In this document: in pieces, positions 49,916 to 60,154 of the stretch
Position numbering within the stretch: position 1 is the first letter of the stretch
Layout: each line of letters opens with the position of its first letter
Origin: Prinsepia uniflora
Taxonomy: Eukaryota > Streptophyta > Magnoliopsida > Rosales > Rosaceae
Length of the DNA: 64,000 nt
Assembly: GCA_032719365.1 (NCBI GenBank)
Contig: CM064866.1
Location: forward strand, 79,092,916 to 79,156,915
Direction of reading: 5' to 3'
Translations under genes and position numbers: made by a program
Notes under the pieces: model-generated
Told to the model about the DNA's origin: nothing
The model's database searches: none
Seen by the model: the letters and a program-made list of their open reading frames with translations, nothing else

Positions 49916-52900
49916 TCAGGGAAATAAATAAGGGTACTGTTCCCGCATCAAGGCCTCGGGTTCCCAAGTAGCTTCTTCGACCTGATGATTCCTCCACAAT
50001 ACCTTCACTAAGGGAACCGTCTTCCTTCGTAAAACCTTATCCTTCCGATCCAAGATTGCAACAGGTTGCTCTTCGAAACTCAAGTCTTCCCTCAGTTCCA
50101 CTGGTTGTGCTTCCAGAACATGCGAATCATCTCGAATATACTTTCGAAGCATAGAGACATGAAAGACATTATGTACCTTTTCCAAATCTGCTGGTAAGGC
50201 CAAGCGATAAGCTACAGGACCAATCCGCTCCAAGATCTCATACGGTCCAATATAACGAGGACTCAACTTCCCTCGTCTACCAAATCGTACAATTCCTTTC
50301 CAAGGAGATAGCTTCAGGAAAACCCAGTCTCCTACAGCAAACTCCAAATCCCTGATCCTACGGTCAGCGTAGCTTTTTTGGCGGTCCTGCGCTGCCTTCA
50401 ATCGATCCCTAATCAGTGCCACTTTTTCCTGAGTAAGCTCCACCAGCTCAGAAGTAGTCAACCTCCTCTCACCAACCTCAGTCCAACACAAGGGAGTCCG
50501 ACACTGCCGCCCATACAAAGCCTCGTAAGGAGCCATCCCAATGCTCTCCTGATAACTGTTATTGTAGGCGAACTCCATCAAAGGCAGATGTGATTCCCAA
50601 GTACCCTGAAACTGAAGTACACAAGCTCGCATCATATCCTCGAGAATCTGAATAGTCCGCTCAGACTGCCCATCTGTCTGAGGATGAAAAGCAGTACTGA
50701 AGTGTAATTTAGTCCCAAAAGCTTCCTGTAAGCTCTGCCAAAATCGAGAAGTGAATCTCGGATCTCTATCAGATACTATCGACTCCGGAGTCCCATGTAA
50801 CCGAATAATCTCATTAATAAACAACTGTGCAAACTGTTCCAACCTGAAGTTCTCCCGTACTGGCAAGAAATGAGCAGACTTCGTAAGTCGATCCACAATA
50901 ACCCACACACCATCGTGTCCCTTCGGTGTTCTCGGAAGCTTGAACACGAAATCCATAGTCAGGTGATCCCATTTCCACTCGGGGATCGGCAAAGGTTGCA
51001 TTGCTCCATAAGGTCTCTGCCGCTCGGCTTTTACCTGTTGACAAATCAAGCATCTACTGACATATTCGGTAATCTCACGTTTCATCCCTGACCACCAGTA
51101 ATGCTCTCGAAGTGTACGATACATCTTGGTCCCACCAGGATGCATCGCATAAGCTGAACAGTGAGCCTCATCCAGTATCACCTTCTTCAAAGCTTCATCC
51201 TCAGGTACACACAACCGTCCATTCTTAACCAAGGCTCCATCCTCACGGATCTCAAAATCCTGTCTTTCTCCAGCCTCGACCTCAATCCGAATGATGCCCA
51301 GAATAGGGTCCTCAAACTGAGCATCAATTACCTGATCAATCAAAACAGGTCGCACGTGGAAACTCGCTAGGAGTGCTCCCTGATCATCCACAGTCAACTC
51401 TACTCCCAACCTACGGAGCTCAACCAGCAAAGGTAACCGTACCATCCTCAAATGTGACAAAGAACTAGCTGACTTCCTGCTCAGAGTATCAGCGACCACA
51501 TTAGCCTTCCCTGGATGATACTCAATAGTACAGTCGTAGTCCTTAAGTAACTCCAACCAACGACGCTGTCTCAGATTCAATTCCTTCTGAGTAAACAAAT
51601 ACTTTAAGCTCTTGTGATCCGTGAAGATCCTGTACCTCTCACCGTACAAATAATGTCGCCAAATTTTCAATGCATGAACCACCGCAGCCAGTTCCAAGTC
51701 ATGTGTAGGGTAGTTCACCTCATGGGGTTTCAATTGCCGGGAAGCATAAGCAATCACTTTCCCGTGCTGCATCAAGACACAACCCAAACCTTGTAAAGAA
51801 GCGTCACTGTACACCTCGAACTCCCCACTATCATCTGGAAGGGCTAACACAGGAGCAGATGTCAACCGCCTTGTAAGCTCCTGGAAACTCTGTTCGCATT
51901 TCTCATCCCACTCAAACCGAACTCCCTTCTGAGTCAACCTCGTCAACGGTGCTGCGAGAATAGAAAAGCCCTCAATAAAACGCCTGTAATACCCTGCCAA
52001 ACCCAGAAAACTCCGGATTTCTGTTACCGTCTTAGGCTGTTCCCAATTGGCTACCGCCTCAACTTTCTGCGGATCCACACGGATGCCCTCGGCCGAAATC
52101 ACATGGCCAAGAAATCCAACACTGGTCAACCAGAACTGACACTTACTGAGCTTCGCATACAACTGATGCTCCCTCAACGTTTTAAGCACGATCCTCAGAT
52201 GTTTCTCATGCGCCTTCGCACTCTTCGAATACACCAAAATGTCATCAATGAAGACAATCACAAAACGATCCAAGTAGGGCCGGAACACTCGGTTCATAAG
52301 GTCCATAAAAGCTGCTGGAGCATTAGTCAAACCAAAAGGCATCACAACAAACTCATAGTGACCGTACCTGGTCCGGAAAGCTGTCTTCGGTATATCCTCC
52401 TCTTTAACCCTTAACTGGTGATAACCGGAGCGAAGATCAATCTTCGAGAAATACTGTGCTCCCTTGAGCTGGTCAAACAAATCATCAATCCGGGGTAGGG
52501 GGTACTTATTCCGAATAGTTACCTTATTCAGTTGCCTGTAATCCACACACAATCTCAATCCTCCGTCCTTTTTCTTGACAAACAAAACAGGTGCTCCCCA
52601 AGGTGACATACTCGGTCGAATGAATCCTATATCGACCAACTCTTGCAACTGGGCCTTAAGTTCCCTCAATTTTGCAGGTGCCATACGATAAGGAGTCTGG
52701 GAAATAGGCTGTGTGCCTAGTAGAAGCTCAATCGTAAACTCAAGATCTCGGTGTGGGGGTAGTCCTGGCAACTCCTCGGGAAAAACATCGGGAAACTCCC
52801 GTACCACTGGTATATCCTCCGCCCTCACTGGCGTAACACGCGTATCCACCACATGAGCTAAGTAACCCTGGCACCCCTTACGTAACAGTTTGCTAGCCTC

Positions 52901-53153
52901 GAGTGCCGAAATAACTCCCGTAGGAAGTGCACGCTGATCCCCCTGAAACGTAGTCTCTGATAATCCGGGACTCCGAAAAGTCACTCTCCTATCGAAACAT
53001 TTGATAGAAGCATGATGTCTCGTCAACCAGTCCATACCCAAGATCGCATCAAAGTCCCGTAAATCCAAGAGTAACAAATCTGCCAGTAACTCCACCTCGC
53101 CTACCATCACCGGACACTCTCTCAATACCTGAGTCACTACCAACACCTCCCCA
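49916..53153 (-). CDS. pol: Gypsy pol: protease end, RT, RNase H, integrase, chromodomain
   Basis: Open for 1076 codons from the first internal Met at 53146, and open back to the nested LTR at 53159. Residues about 25-42 are the end of the protease-like domain (ILGMDWL). RT spans about 160-345, with VDYRQLN, FSKIDLRSGYHQ and the catalytic FIDDILVYSK at about 299. RNase H runs about 430-560 (YSDAS, DHKSL, ADTLSRK). Integrase has an HHCC finger (about 650-710) and a core with TMDF, VSDRDPRF and the SERTIQ glutamate. A chromodomain (VEEATWEPE) ends the protein at about 1010-1076. This half looks intact. It lacks its own start because the solo LTR at 53159-56215 separates it from the protease active-site half. 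Confidence 0.95.
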
Positions 53154-53158
53154 GTAGG
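53154..53158. other. Left GTAGG target duplication of the nested solo LTR
   Basis: GTAGG directly precedes TGTAACAACCC at 53159 and is repeated at 56216-56220. Confidence 0.92.
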
Positions 53159-55027
53159 TGTAACAACCCGTCCCGAGAATCGGGATTACTAGAGTGATTA
53201 AGGTGTGATTAGTGAAGGTAATCAAGGGTTAGGTGGTCCCGAGGGGTCCGGGAACCTAGAATGACGATTTTGCCCCTGGGTCGGGCAGAAATGTTGACTT
53301 TTATTTCGGGTGGTCAATTGGGGATTGACCAGTGACCAGGACGTAGATTAGGACGTTATGAACTCGTAGATATGTGGTACGTTCGATTCCGACATCCGAG
53401 GAGGAAGTTGTGATGTTCGGAAGGTCGAGGGTATTATCGTAATTTTGGTAAAAAAGGGGGAATAGTTGACTTTTTGGATAATCGAGTTTTGGTAGGTTGA
53501 CCTAGGATGGTTAGGTAGCTTTCGACGTCCTGAGTTCGATGGCAGGCGGCACGTATTCATCGGACTTACGAGGCGAGAGTTACGGGTCAAGGAAGTTTTA
53601 GTAAAACCGTAAAACTGTGTAAAACAGGAGGGTATTTTGGTCTTTTTGGCTTTTGGGGATTTGTGCAGAGAGAAGTAAGATGGACGGCTGGGGTTTAAGC
53701 AGGTGGGATAAGGATGGACTGGATTGTGACACATGGCAAAGGTGTAGTGGGTTCTGGGGGGTTCTTCTGTGTGTGTGCGGTCCTAAATAATTGGGTGAAC
53801 CCGTGTGTGCGTGTGTGGTTCTTCGACAAACACAGAGAACAGAGGATGAGAGATTGCGATCAATTGATCGATCTGGGTGCAAGGGTGAGTGAATAGGGAG
53901 TTGTGAGAGTGACAGTGAGGCAAGGCGGAGCTGGTGGTCGTGAATTGGTGAAGAAATCGTGCACGGCGGCACGGTGGAGGTGCGGCAAAATTCTGGGGAA
54001 ACAGGGAGGCCGTGAGACTGTGGTGGTGGCTACGCCTTGAGGTGGCTAAATCCAAGGTAGGGGGAGCTGTAGGAGGTTGCAGGGGACCCAACGAATACCG
54101 TGGCACGCGGCGGTGCGCACGGCGGAGCTGCAATCGGAAGGTGAGGTTTCCTGCTCTGTTTTCCCGTGAAATTTCAGTTCGAAAGTCGTGAGTCTAGGCT
54201 TAGCGTCGATGGGATTGAAGGTCAGGGTTATGTTCAGGGAGGTCCTAGGTGTCGACTGGGATGGTCGCCGTGACGGGGGGTGTTCACGGCAGAGCTCGGT
54301 TGGAGTGGAGTCTCTGTTCCTCTGTATAGCCGTAAACTTCAAACGGTGAGTCGACGAGTTTGGGGGTGAGTCGAAGGTAATGGAGGTGTGGTCTAGGTTC
54401 AGTGAAGTCCTAGGATGAGTTTGGTGTAACCATCGTGAAAGGAGGTGAGCTGGGTGGCTGGATCATGAAGCAGGGGAGTTTGGGGCTGTCTGGTTTTGAG
54501 TTCAGTCGACGGGCTAGGGACGGTGTCGAGGTGAACGAAGTTGGGGAATGGATTCGTGGTGTCTGGACGAAGCTGCTGGTGAAAGAAGGGACTGAAATGG
54601 TGGCCGGACGGTGGAGAATGCCTCTCGCCGGTCCAAGCCACGGCGGCCGGTTCAGCACAGTACGGGAGGTTGACGATGGTACTGTAGCTGGCGCGTGAGG
54701 GCCACGCGCAGCCACTTTGGGCGGCGCGTGGGGGCGCGTGCGGCGGCGTATGGAGAAGCGGTCAACATGACTTTTGGTCTAGGAGTTGTGGTGAGTTCAA
54801 TGGGGTTGGTTTCGAGTCAATCGGAAGTCGTTTGAGTGTAGTTCCGCGAGGGTGAATGTTTAGGGTCCCGGGTTTTAAGTCTTCGGTTTGGGGAATTTTA
54901 AGGAAATTAGGTAGTTGTGTCGTAGACGTATTAGTGACATAATTTGACGGTGTTTGACAGGATCGGGATTACCCGAGGAAGCCGAGGAACGGGCTGGACG
55001 TTCGGGACGCGAGTAGGGCTCAGTACT

Positions 55028-55925
55028 GTGAGTGGACCCTTTTCTTAAACTCGATCATGCATAACTGTTTTTATACGTTTTTGATGGTTTTACTTAAGAC
55101 ACTATGTTTATTGCCTATGTTATGATGATTATACGTGATTGAGATATTTGCACGTTTTTCGAGACGTTTTCGGGATTTTACACGTTTTTCGAGAAAATGC
55201 TGGTTTTCGAATTTTGATGCCACATTTGGGGATTTCCACCTATAAAGGTTTTCTGATAATGATAAATGGGTTATGAAATATGATTTGTGATTACATGTGG
55301 TTTTGGTATGAAAATGGATATTTTTCCGGATTTGGGTTCGGAATGACGGTTCTGAACGCCGGAAGGGCTTCGGACCGGTGATTTCGGATTCGGGTTTGGA
55401 TGAGGATTTGGTAAATGGTTTTAAAATGGTTTTGGATTGGATTTGCTGGATCTGGTTATTGGGTTTAAAGACCCGGATTTATGTGACGGGGGACCGGCCG
55501 GATTGGGTTTAAAGACCCGGATTGAGTTTAAAGACTCGGGAGTTTAAAGACTCGGATATATATTGATTTTCCCTCGTAGGCCTTGAGTTTAAAGACTCGG
55601 GAGTTTAAAGACTCGGATATGATTAAGGCCTGGATTGAGTTTAAAGACTCGGGAGTTTAAAGACTCGGATAGGTCCAGCAGGTTCGATCGGGAAATGAGG
55701 ATTTGATACGGTTTCTGATACTCATGCTATGGTTTCTTATGATATTTTATAGTGTTTCTGTTTCTTATGATGTTTTATAATGATTATTTTATAACTGTGT
55801 TCATAACTGTTGGTTATGCATGTGGTTTCAAAACGGAGGGTTAAACTCGGTTTTCATGTAAAAATGGTTTTGAACTTTTTGTACTTTCTGGTCCACTCAC
55901 ACTTTTGTTTTAAATTGCCCTCCAG
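55028..55925 (+). other. Predicted leader intron in the solo LTR (898 nt)
   Basis: Donor ACT/GTGAGTGGAC (55028-55037); branch region GTCCACTCAC (55891-55900) with the branch adenine at about 55899; T-rich tract and CCCTCCAG ending at 55925. Sequence after the acceptor (GTTGTGGAGCTAGCGC) matches that after the acceptor in the host LTRs. Branch-to-AG distance is 26 nt. Inferred only. Confidence 0.5.
55461..55666. repeat. Hairpin array in the solo LTR
   Basis: Two GGGTttaaagACCC units (55461-55474, 55505-55518) and six GAGTttaaagACTC units (55524-55537, 55540-55553, 55585-55598, 55601-55614, 55637-55650, 55653-55666), the reverse complement of the array in the host LTRs because the solo LTR is inverted. 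Confidence 0.9.
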
Positions 55926-56215
55926 GTTGTGGAGCTAGCGCGGGGTCTTAACGTCGAGGCAGTATCCGAGGCATAGCAGTGACATGAGGGATCCTAGAAG
56001 AGTTTAAAGGCTTCTGTGTGTGTGTACTTTATCAGTTTTTATTTTTCCTTGTAATTTAGTGCTATGCTCTGTAAACGATAAGGTTGGGATATTTTGTTTA
56101 ATTACTCCTGCGTCTGACTGAGTTGCGTGAGTGTTACTTGGGTGTTGTGTCGGGGAGTCAGACGGGAGCGGGATTTACCTCGGGTTTCGGGGTGAAACCG
56201 GGGTGGGTCCTGACA

Positions 56216-56604
56216 GTAGGTGTACTCACTCCTAACGCACAATCCAAAGTAGACACCTCCCTCTCCTTAACCAAACTACAACTCCGAGCTATAAATGAAT
56301 GGGTAGCCCCGGGATCTATCAAAGCAAAAACAGTGTGACCAAGTATGGTGAGTGTACCTGTTACAACTCCCGGTGCTGACCTAGCCTCCTCGAAATCCCG
56401 AGCCCTGAAAACTGCCTGGTCTGCCATACCGGGCTCCACCAACCGATAATGATCCACCAAAATTACCCCGTTTCGGGGGCCTCTGACTCGATGCTCCTGG
56501 AAATGACTGCTCTCGGCGTCGAACACTGCCCGAATACTGTGGTCTAGCAGGTAAACTGGCCTCCACCCTGACAGCAGCATCAGACAACTCTCGGAATGTA
56601 GCAA
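56216..56604 (-). pseudogene. Gypsy protease fragment, broken
   Basis: The minus frame carries VVTGTLTILGHTVFALIDPGATHSFIA, in the region of the retropepsin active site. The usual D-S/T-G triad reads D-P-G, which should abolish activity. Upstream, this frame is shifted relative to gag. Downstream, it is cut by the solo LTR at 56215; the frame shown past 56215 reads into the LTR and is spurious. Only the part from about 56380 down to 56216 is protease-like. Confidence 0.8.
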
Positions 56605-57133
56605 AAGAGCCGGCTGTCACTATGGCCCTGATCTCTCCCCGGAGGCCCAACTCAAACCGGCGGCACTTCTCCGCCTCAGTCGCCACAAATGCAGGAGCAA
56701 AACGAGATAGCATCTGGAACCTCTGCTCATACTCAGCAACTGTCAAGTTCCCTTGCTTCAAGTGAAGGAATTCCGCTTCCTTCGCATCCCTGAAAGAACG
56801 GGGATAGTACTGATCTAGAAACCGCTCTCGGAAAGTCTCCCAAGTCACGGTATGTGCATCCCAGTCGGACAGTTCCAGCGTGTACCACCACTCGTAGGCA
56901 GCTCCATCCAACAGAAAAGTAGCTAACAATACCCGATCCTCGGAAGGACAGTGCATCACCCCAAAAATACGTTCTAGTCGGGTGATCCATCGGTGAGCTT
57001 CCTCGGGATCAGCCCCACCGCTGAACGTAGTAGCCCCAAGCCTCTGGGCTCTCTCGATCGAAGCGCTCTCAGTCCCTCTCGCCGCTTCATCTTCAGGTCG
57101 TGGAGGGGGTTCACGTCTCGGAGGCATGATCAA
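56381..57133 (-). pseudogene. gag: Gypsy gag (truncated), 250 codons
   Basis: The retrotransposon gag core is clear: WITRLERIFGVMHC, DRVLLATFLLDGAAYEWW, FRERFLDQYYP, EFLHLKQGNLTVAEYE and RFELGLRGEIR. After a glycine-rich stretch (RRREQSFPG to GFRGG) it stops at 56381, exactly where a CCHC zinc knuckle would be expected. No Cys-rich knuckle is present in any frame before the protease. A deletion of the knuckle with a frame change is the simplest reading. Confidence 0.88.
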
Positions 57134-57200
57134 TCGTACGCTGAAAGAGGCATAGAGTTAGTATAACAACCTAGACCCAACACAAATCGACACAACCTAT

Positions 57201-57212
57201 GCTCTGATACCA
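57201..57212 (-). other. Primer-binding site of the Gypsy element
   Basis: Minus strand TGGTATCAGAGC (initiator tRNA-Met type), two bases from the LTR boundary at 57215. Confidence 0.92.
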
Positions 57213-57484
57213 ATTGTCAGGACCCGTCCCAAATATCACCTCGATACCCGGGATGAATCCTGCTCCCGTCTGACAATCACACTTACAATACCAAAAATAA
57301 CCTTATTACAACTATAAGCATAACTATCAGACGAAGGAGTAAATATATACAACAGTAAGCCAGAGCATAGTTCTACAAAATGGGCACCAAAAGTCCTACA
57401 AGTCTAAGTCCGCAACGGAAGAACGTCGGAAGCTCTATGCCTCGATATCTGCCTCAACGTTCACCCCAGCGCTATCACCACGAC

Positions 57485-58363
57485 CTGGAAGGAAATAAAA
57501 AAAAACAGAAGGTGTGAGTGGACCGAAAGGAATAAAATTTTTAAAACCGTTTACCATCAAATCAAAGTAAGGAAATATAATCATTTGTTCCCTCCGGTTT
57601 AAAACCAGGCATGCCCAACGAAGTATGAGAAAAATCATAATATGAAACATCATAAGAAACAGAAACACTATAAAACATCATAAGAAACAGATACACTATA
57701 AAACGGATATAGAAATCATGGTTCAGCATCAAAGCATCATTTCCGATTAAACCTGCTGGACCTATCCGAGTCTTTAAACTCAACCAGGCCTCAAAGATAA
57801 ATCCGAGTCTTTAAACTCCCGAGTCTTTAAACTCAATAGGCCTATGGGGGTAATATCATAAATATCCGAGTCTTTAAACTCCCGAGTCTTTAAACTCAAT
57901 CCGGGCCCGTCCCCCGTCAATCAATATCCGGGTCTTTAAACCCATATCCAGATCCAGCAAATCCAATCCATTTCAGTGTAAAACCGTTCTGAAACCCATC
58001 ACCAAACTCGAATTCGGAATCCCTAGTTCGAAGCCCTTTCGGCGTTCAGAACCGACATTCCGAACCCAAATCCGGAAAAAGATCCATGTTCATAACAAAA
58101 CCATAGGAAAATCCCAAATCGTATTCCACAACCCATTTACCATCATCAGAAAACGTTTTTAGGTTGAACTTCTGAATTATAGCCTCAAAATCTGAAAACC
58201 CGCTTTTCTCGAAAAACGTGCAAAATCCCGAAAACGTCTCGAAAAACGTGTAAACATCTCAATCACATATAATCATCATCAGGACATAAAAACACACATA
58301 AAACCATAAAGCAGTGATAAAAACAGTTAGGCATGCTCGGAAGTAAAAAAAGAGTCCACTCAC
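57485..58363 (-). other. Predicted leader intron in the Gypsy 5' LTR (879 nt)
   Basis: Donor at 58363 (GTGAGTGGAC, 58363-58354), branch region GTCCACTCAC (57523-57514), acceptor CAG ending at 57485. As the 5' LTR, this is the copy that would lie in the genomic transcript leader if transcription starts upstream of 58363. Confidence 0.5.
57768..57943. repeat. Hairpin array, right LTR
   Basis: Five GAGTctttaaACTC and one GGGTctttaaACCC, in the same positions as in the left LTR (57768, 57805, 57821, 57868, 57884, 57930 are the unit starts). Confidence 0.9.
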
Positions 58364-60154
58364 AGTTCAGAACAAGTCACTCGCGCCCCGTGCGCTCCTC
58401 AACCGTCTCTGGTGTCTCCCATCCTGTCAATAGATACCAAATAGGGTCACAATTACATCAAGGATACCTTCCCTATTTTCCCCAATTTTTCGGGAATTTA
58501 ATAATATTTTAATCCTAAACCCTAAACCGTACGGATTCCCGAGCCATCCCGTAACACCGTCCGATTAACCCGAAAACTATACCATTGGATTCGTTAGAAC
58601 ATTTAGGACTAAACTCATGTTGGAAGCTTGGTCGGATTCCTTCCCACGCGCCTCCACGCGCCGCCCAAAGTGGCTGCGCGTGGGCCTCACGCTCCTGCTA
58701 CAGTGCCACCGTCTTCCTTGATCGAACCCGGTTCGCACCAGACGGCAACCCGGACCGGCGAGAACCGTTCTCCACCGTCCGGCCACCGTTTCCCCTCCTA
58801 TCTTCACCTAAAGGTTCGTCCACTCTCAGAGAATTCATCCCCCTCACTCTCTTGGTTCGACTCGATCCATAGCTTCACAACTGAAGCTCGAAAGAAAAAC
58901 CAAACAATCCTCTGTTTTTCTTTCCGGCCACTCCGCACTTCCCCCTTCACGGTGGTCATTCTAGACTCCTTCCACGACTTCACTGAACCACACACAACTC
59001 ACGGGAACCCTTGACTCACCCTCTAGCTCCACGATTTTCCGTTTGAAATTCACGGCTAAACAGGGTACAGAGTACCCGCCGTCGCACCACCTCCCACCGT
59101 GAACTTTCCCGTCACGGCAACCGCCATAAACGACTCCTAGGACCTCCCTAAACCTCACTTCACTCACCAAACCCTTCGATTCTAGCTCTAAGTCCACGAC
59201 TTTTGAAATGAAAATCCACGGGAAAACAGAGCAAAAGGGGTTACCCTTCGATTCCGGCGCCGCCGTGAGAACCGTCACCTACCACGGTGCTCGTGGAACT
59301 CCCCGTAGCCTCCTGAGTCTCCTAGTGGCTTGAATCGATCCACCACACGGCACAGCAGCCACCACCGTCCACTGCCTCCTCTATTTCTTCCAAATATCCA
59401 GCCGTCCACCACGTCGCCTCCGTGCACGGTTGCAACTCCAAACCACGATCACCAGCTCCTCCTTGCCTCACTGTCTCTCTCTCAACTCACTCTTCACTCT
59501 CCCTAGCATCAAAATCGATCACCGCCTCACCCAACTCTTCTCTCTGTTTTCTGTTTTCTTCGAAGGTGTGCACGGTTCAAATGAGGGTAAAGTGTGGCCG
59601 TGCACACTTGAGAACCTAATGGAACCATCCAGTCCCCTGCACGTGTCCACCATCCATAGGCCAGCCCAAAAAATCTCTGCCACTTGCCCTTATCTGATTG
59701 GGCTGAGGGAAAATGACCAAAATACCCCTCCTGCACAAATTACCATTTTACCCTCAGACTTTCCAGACCCATATCTTTTCCGTCCGACGTCCGATGATAG
59801 CGTGCCGCCTGTCGTTGAACTCAGGACGTCGAGACCTATCCAACGGTCCTCGGTCTACGTGAAAATCACAAGTCCTTCAAAAAGTCAACATTTTCCTCAT
59901 TTTATCAAAATTACGGTAACGCCCCCAACCTTCCGTACATCATAACTTTTCCTCCGGTTGTCCGAATCGAACCTGCCACCTGTCTACGGACTCGTGACGT
60001 CCTAAACTATGTCACGGTCAAGGGCTAACACTCATCCAATCGATAGTACAAAAAGTCAACTTTTCGTCTACTATTCACAAGGGCAAAATCGTCGTTTTTA
60101 CAAAACTTCACAAAAATTACATTTTTACCCTTCCCGAAGGTACGGTTTGTTACA

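Larger units (their letters stand above)
53159..56215 (+). mobile_element. Solo LTR (3057 bp) nested in the Gypsy protease region
   Basis: Begins TGTAACAACCCG, ends CCTGACA, and is flanked by GTAGG on both sides. It has the same LTR architecture as its host but the opposite orientation, and its sequence is clearly diverged. The host protease/pol frame is in register across the insertion once one GTAGG copy is discounted. A single LTR with an intact target duplication is the signature of an element that inserted whole and then lost its interior by LTR-LTR recombination. Confidence 0.93.
46939..60154 (-). mobile_element. Del/Tekay-type Gypsy chromovirus, 13.2 kb, CCCGG target duplication, interrupted
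   Basis: LTRs at 46939-49880 and 57215-60154 begin TGTCAGG and end TTGTTACA on the plus strand. They differ at roughly two dozen positions in 2.94 kb (about 0.8%). CCCGG flanks both sides (46934-46938, 60155-60159). Gene order in element sense is gag, protease, RT, RNase H, integrase, chromodomain, which defines a chromovirus. The element cannot make an intact polyprotein: the CCHC region of gag is missing, with a frame shift, and a 3.1 kb solo LTR splits the protease. The high LTR identity shows that the insertion is recent. Confidence 0.93.
57215..60154 (-). repeat. 5' LTR of the Gypsy element (2940 bp)
   Basis: Partner of 46939-49880, with the same internal layout. It contains the same hairpin units at 57768-57943 and is followed by the CCCGG duplication. 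Confidence 0.93.

Noticed and set aside
56158..56215. Continuation of the protease frame past 56216
   Set aside because: This part is translated from the nested solo LTR and is not protease.
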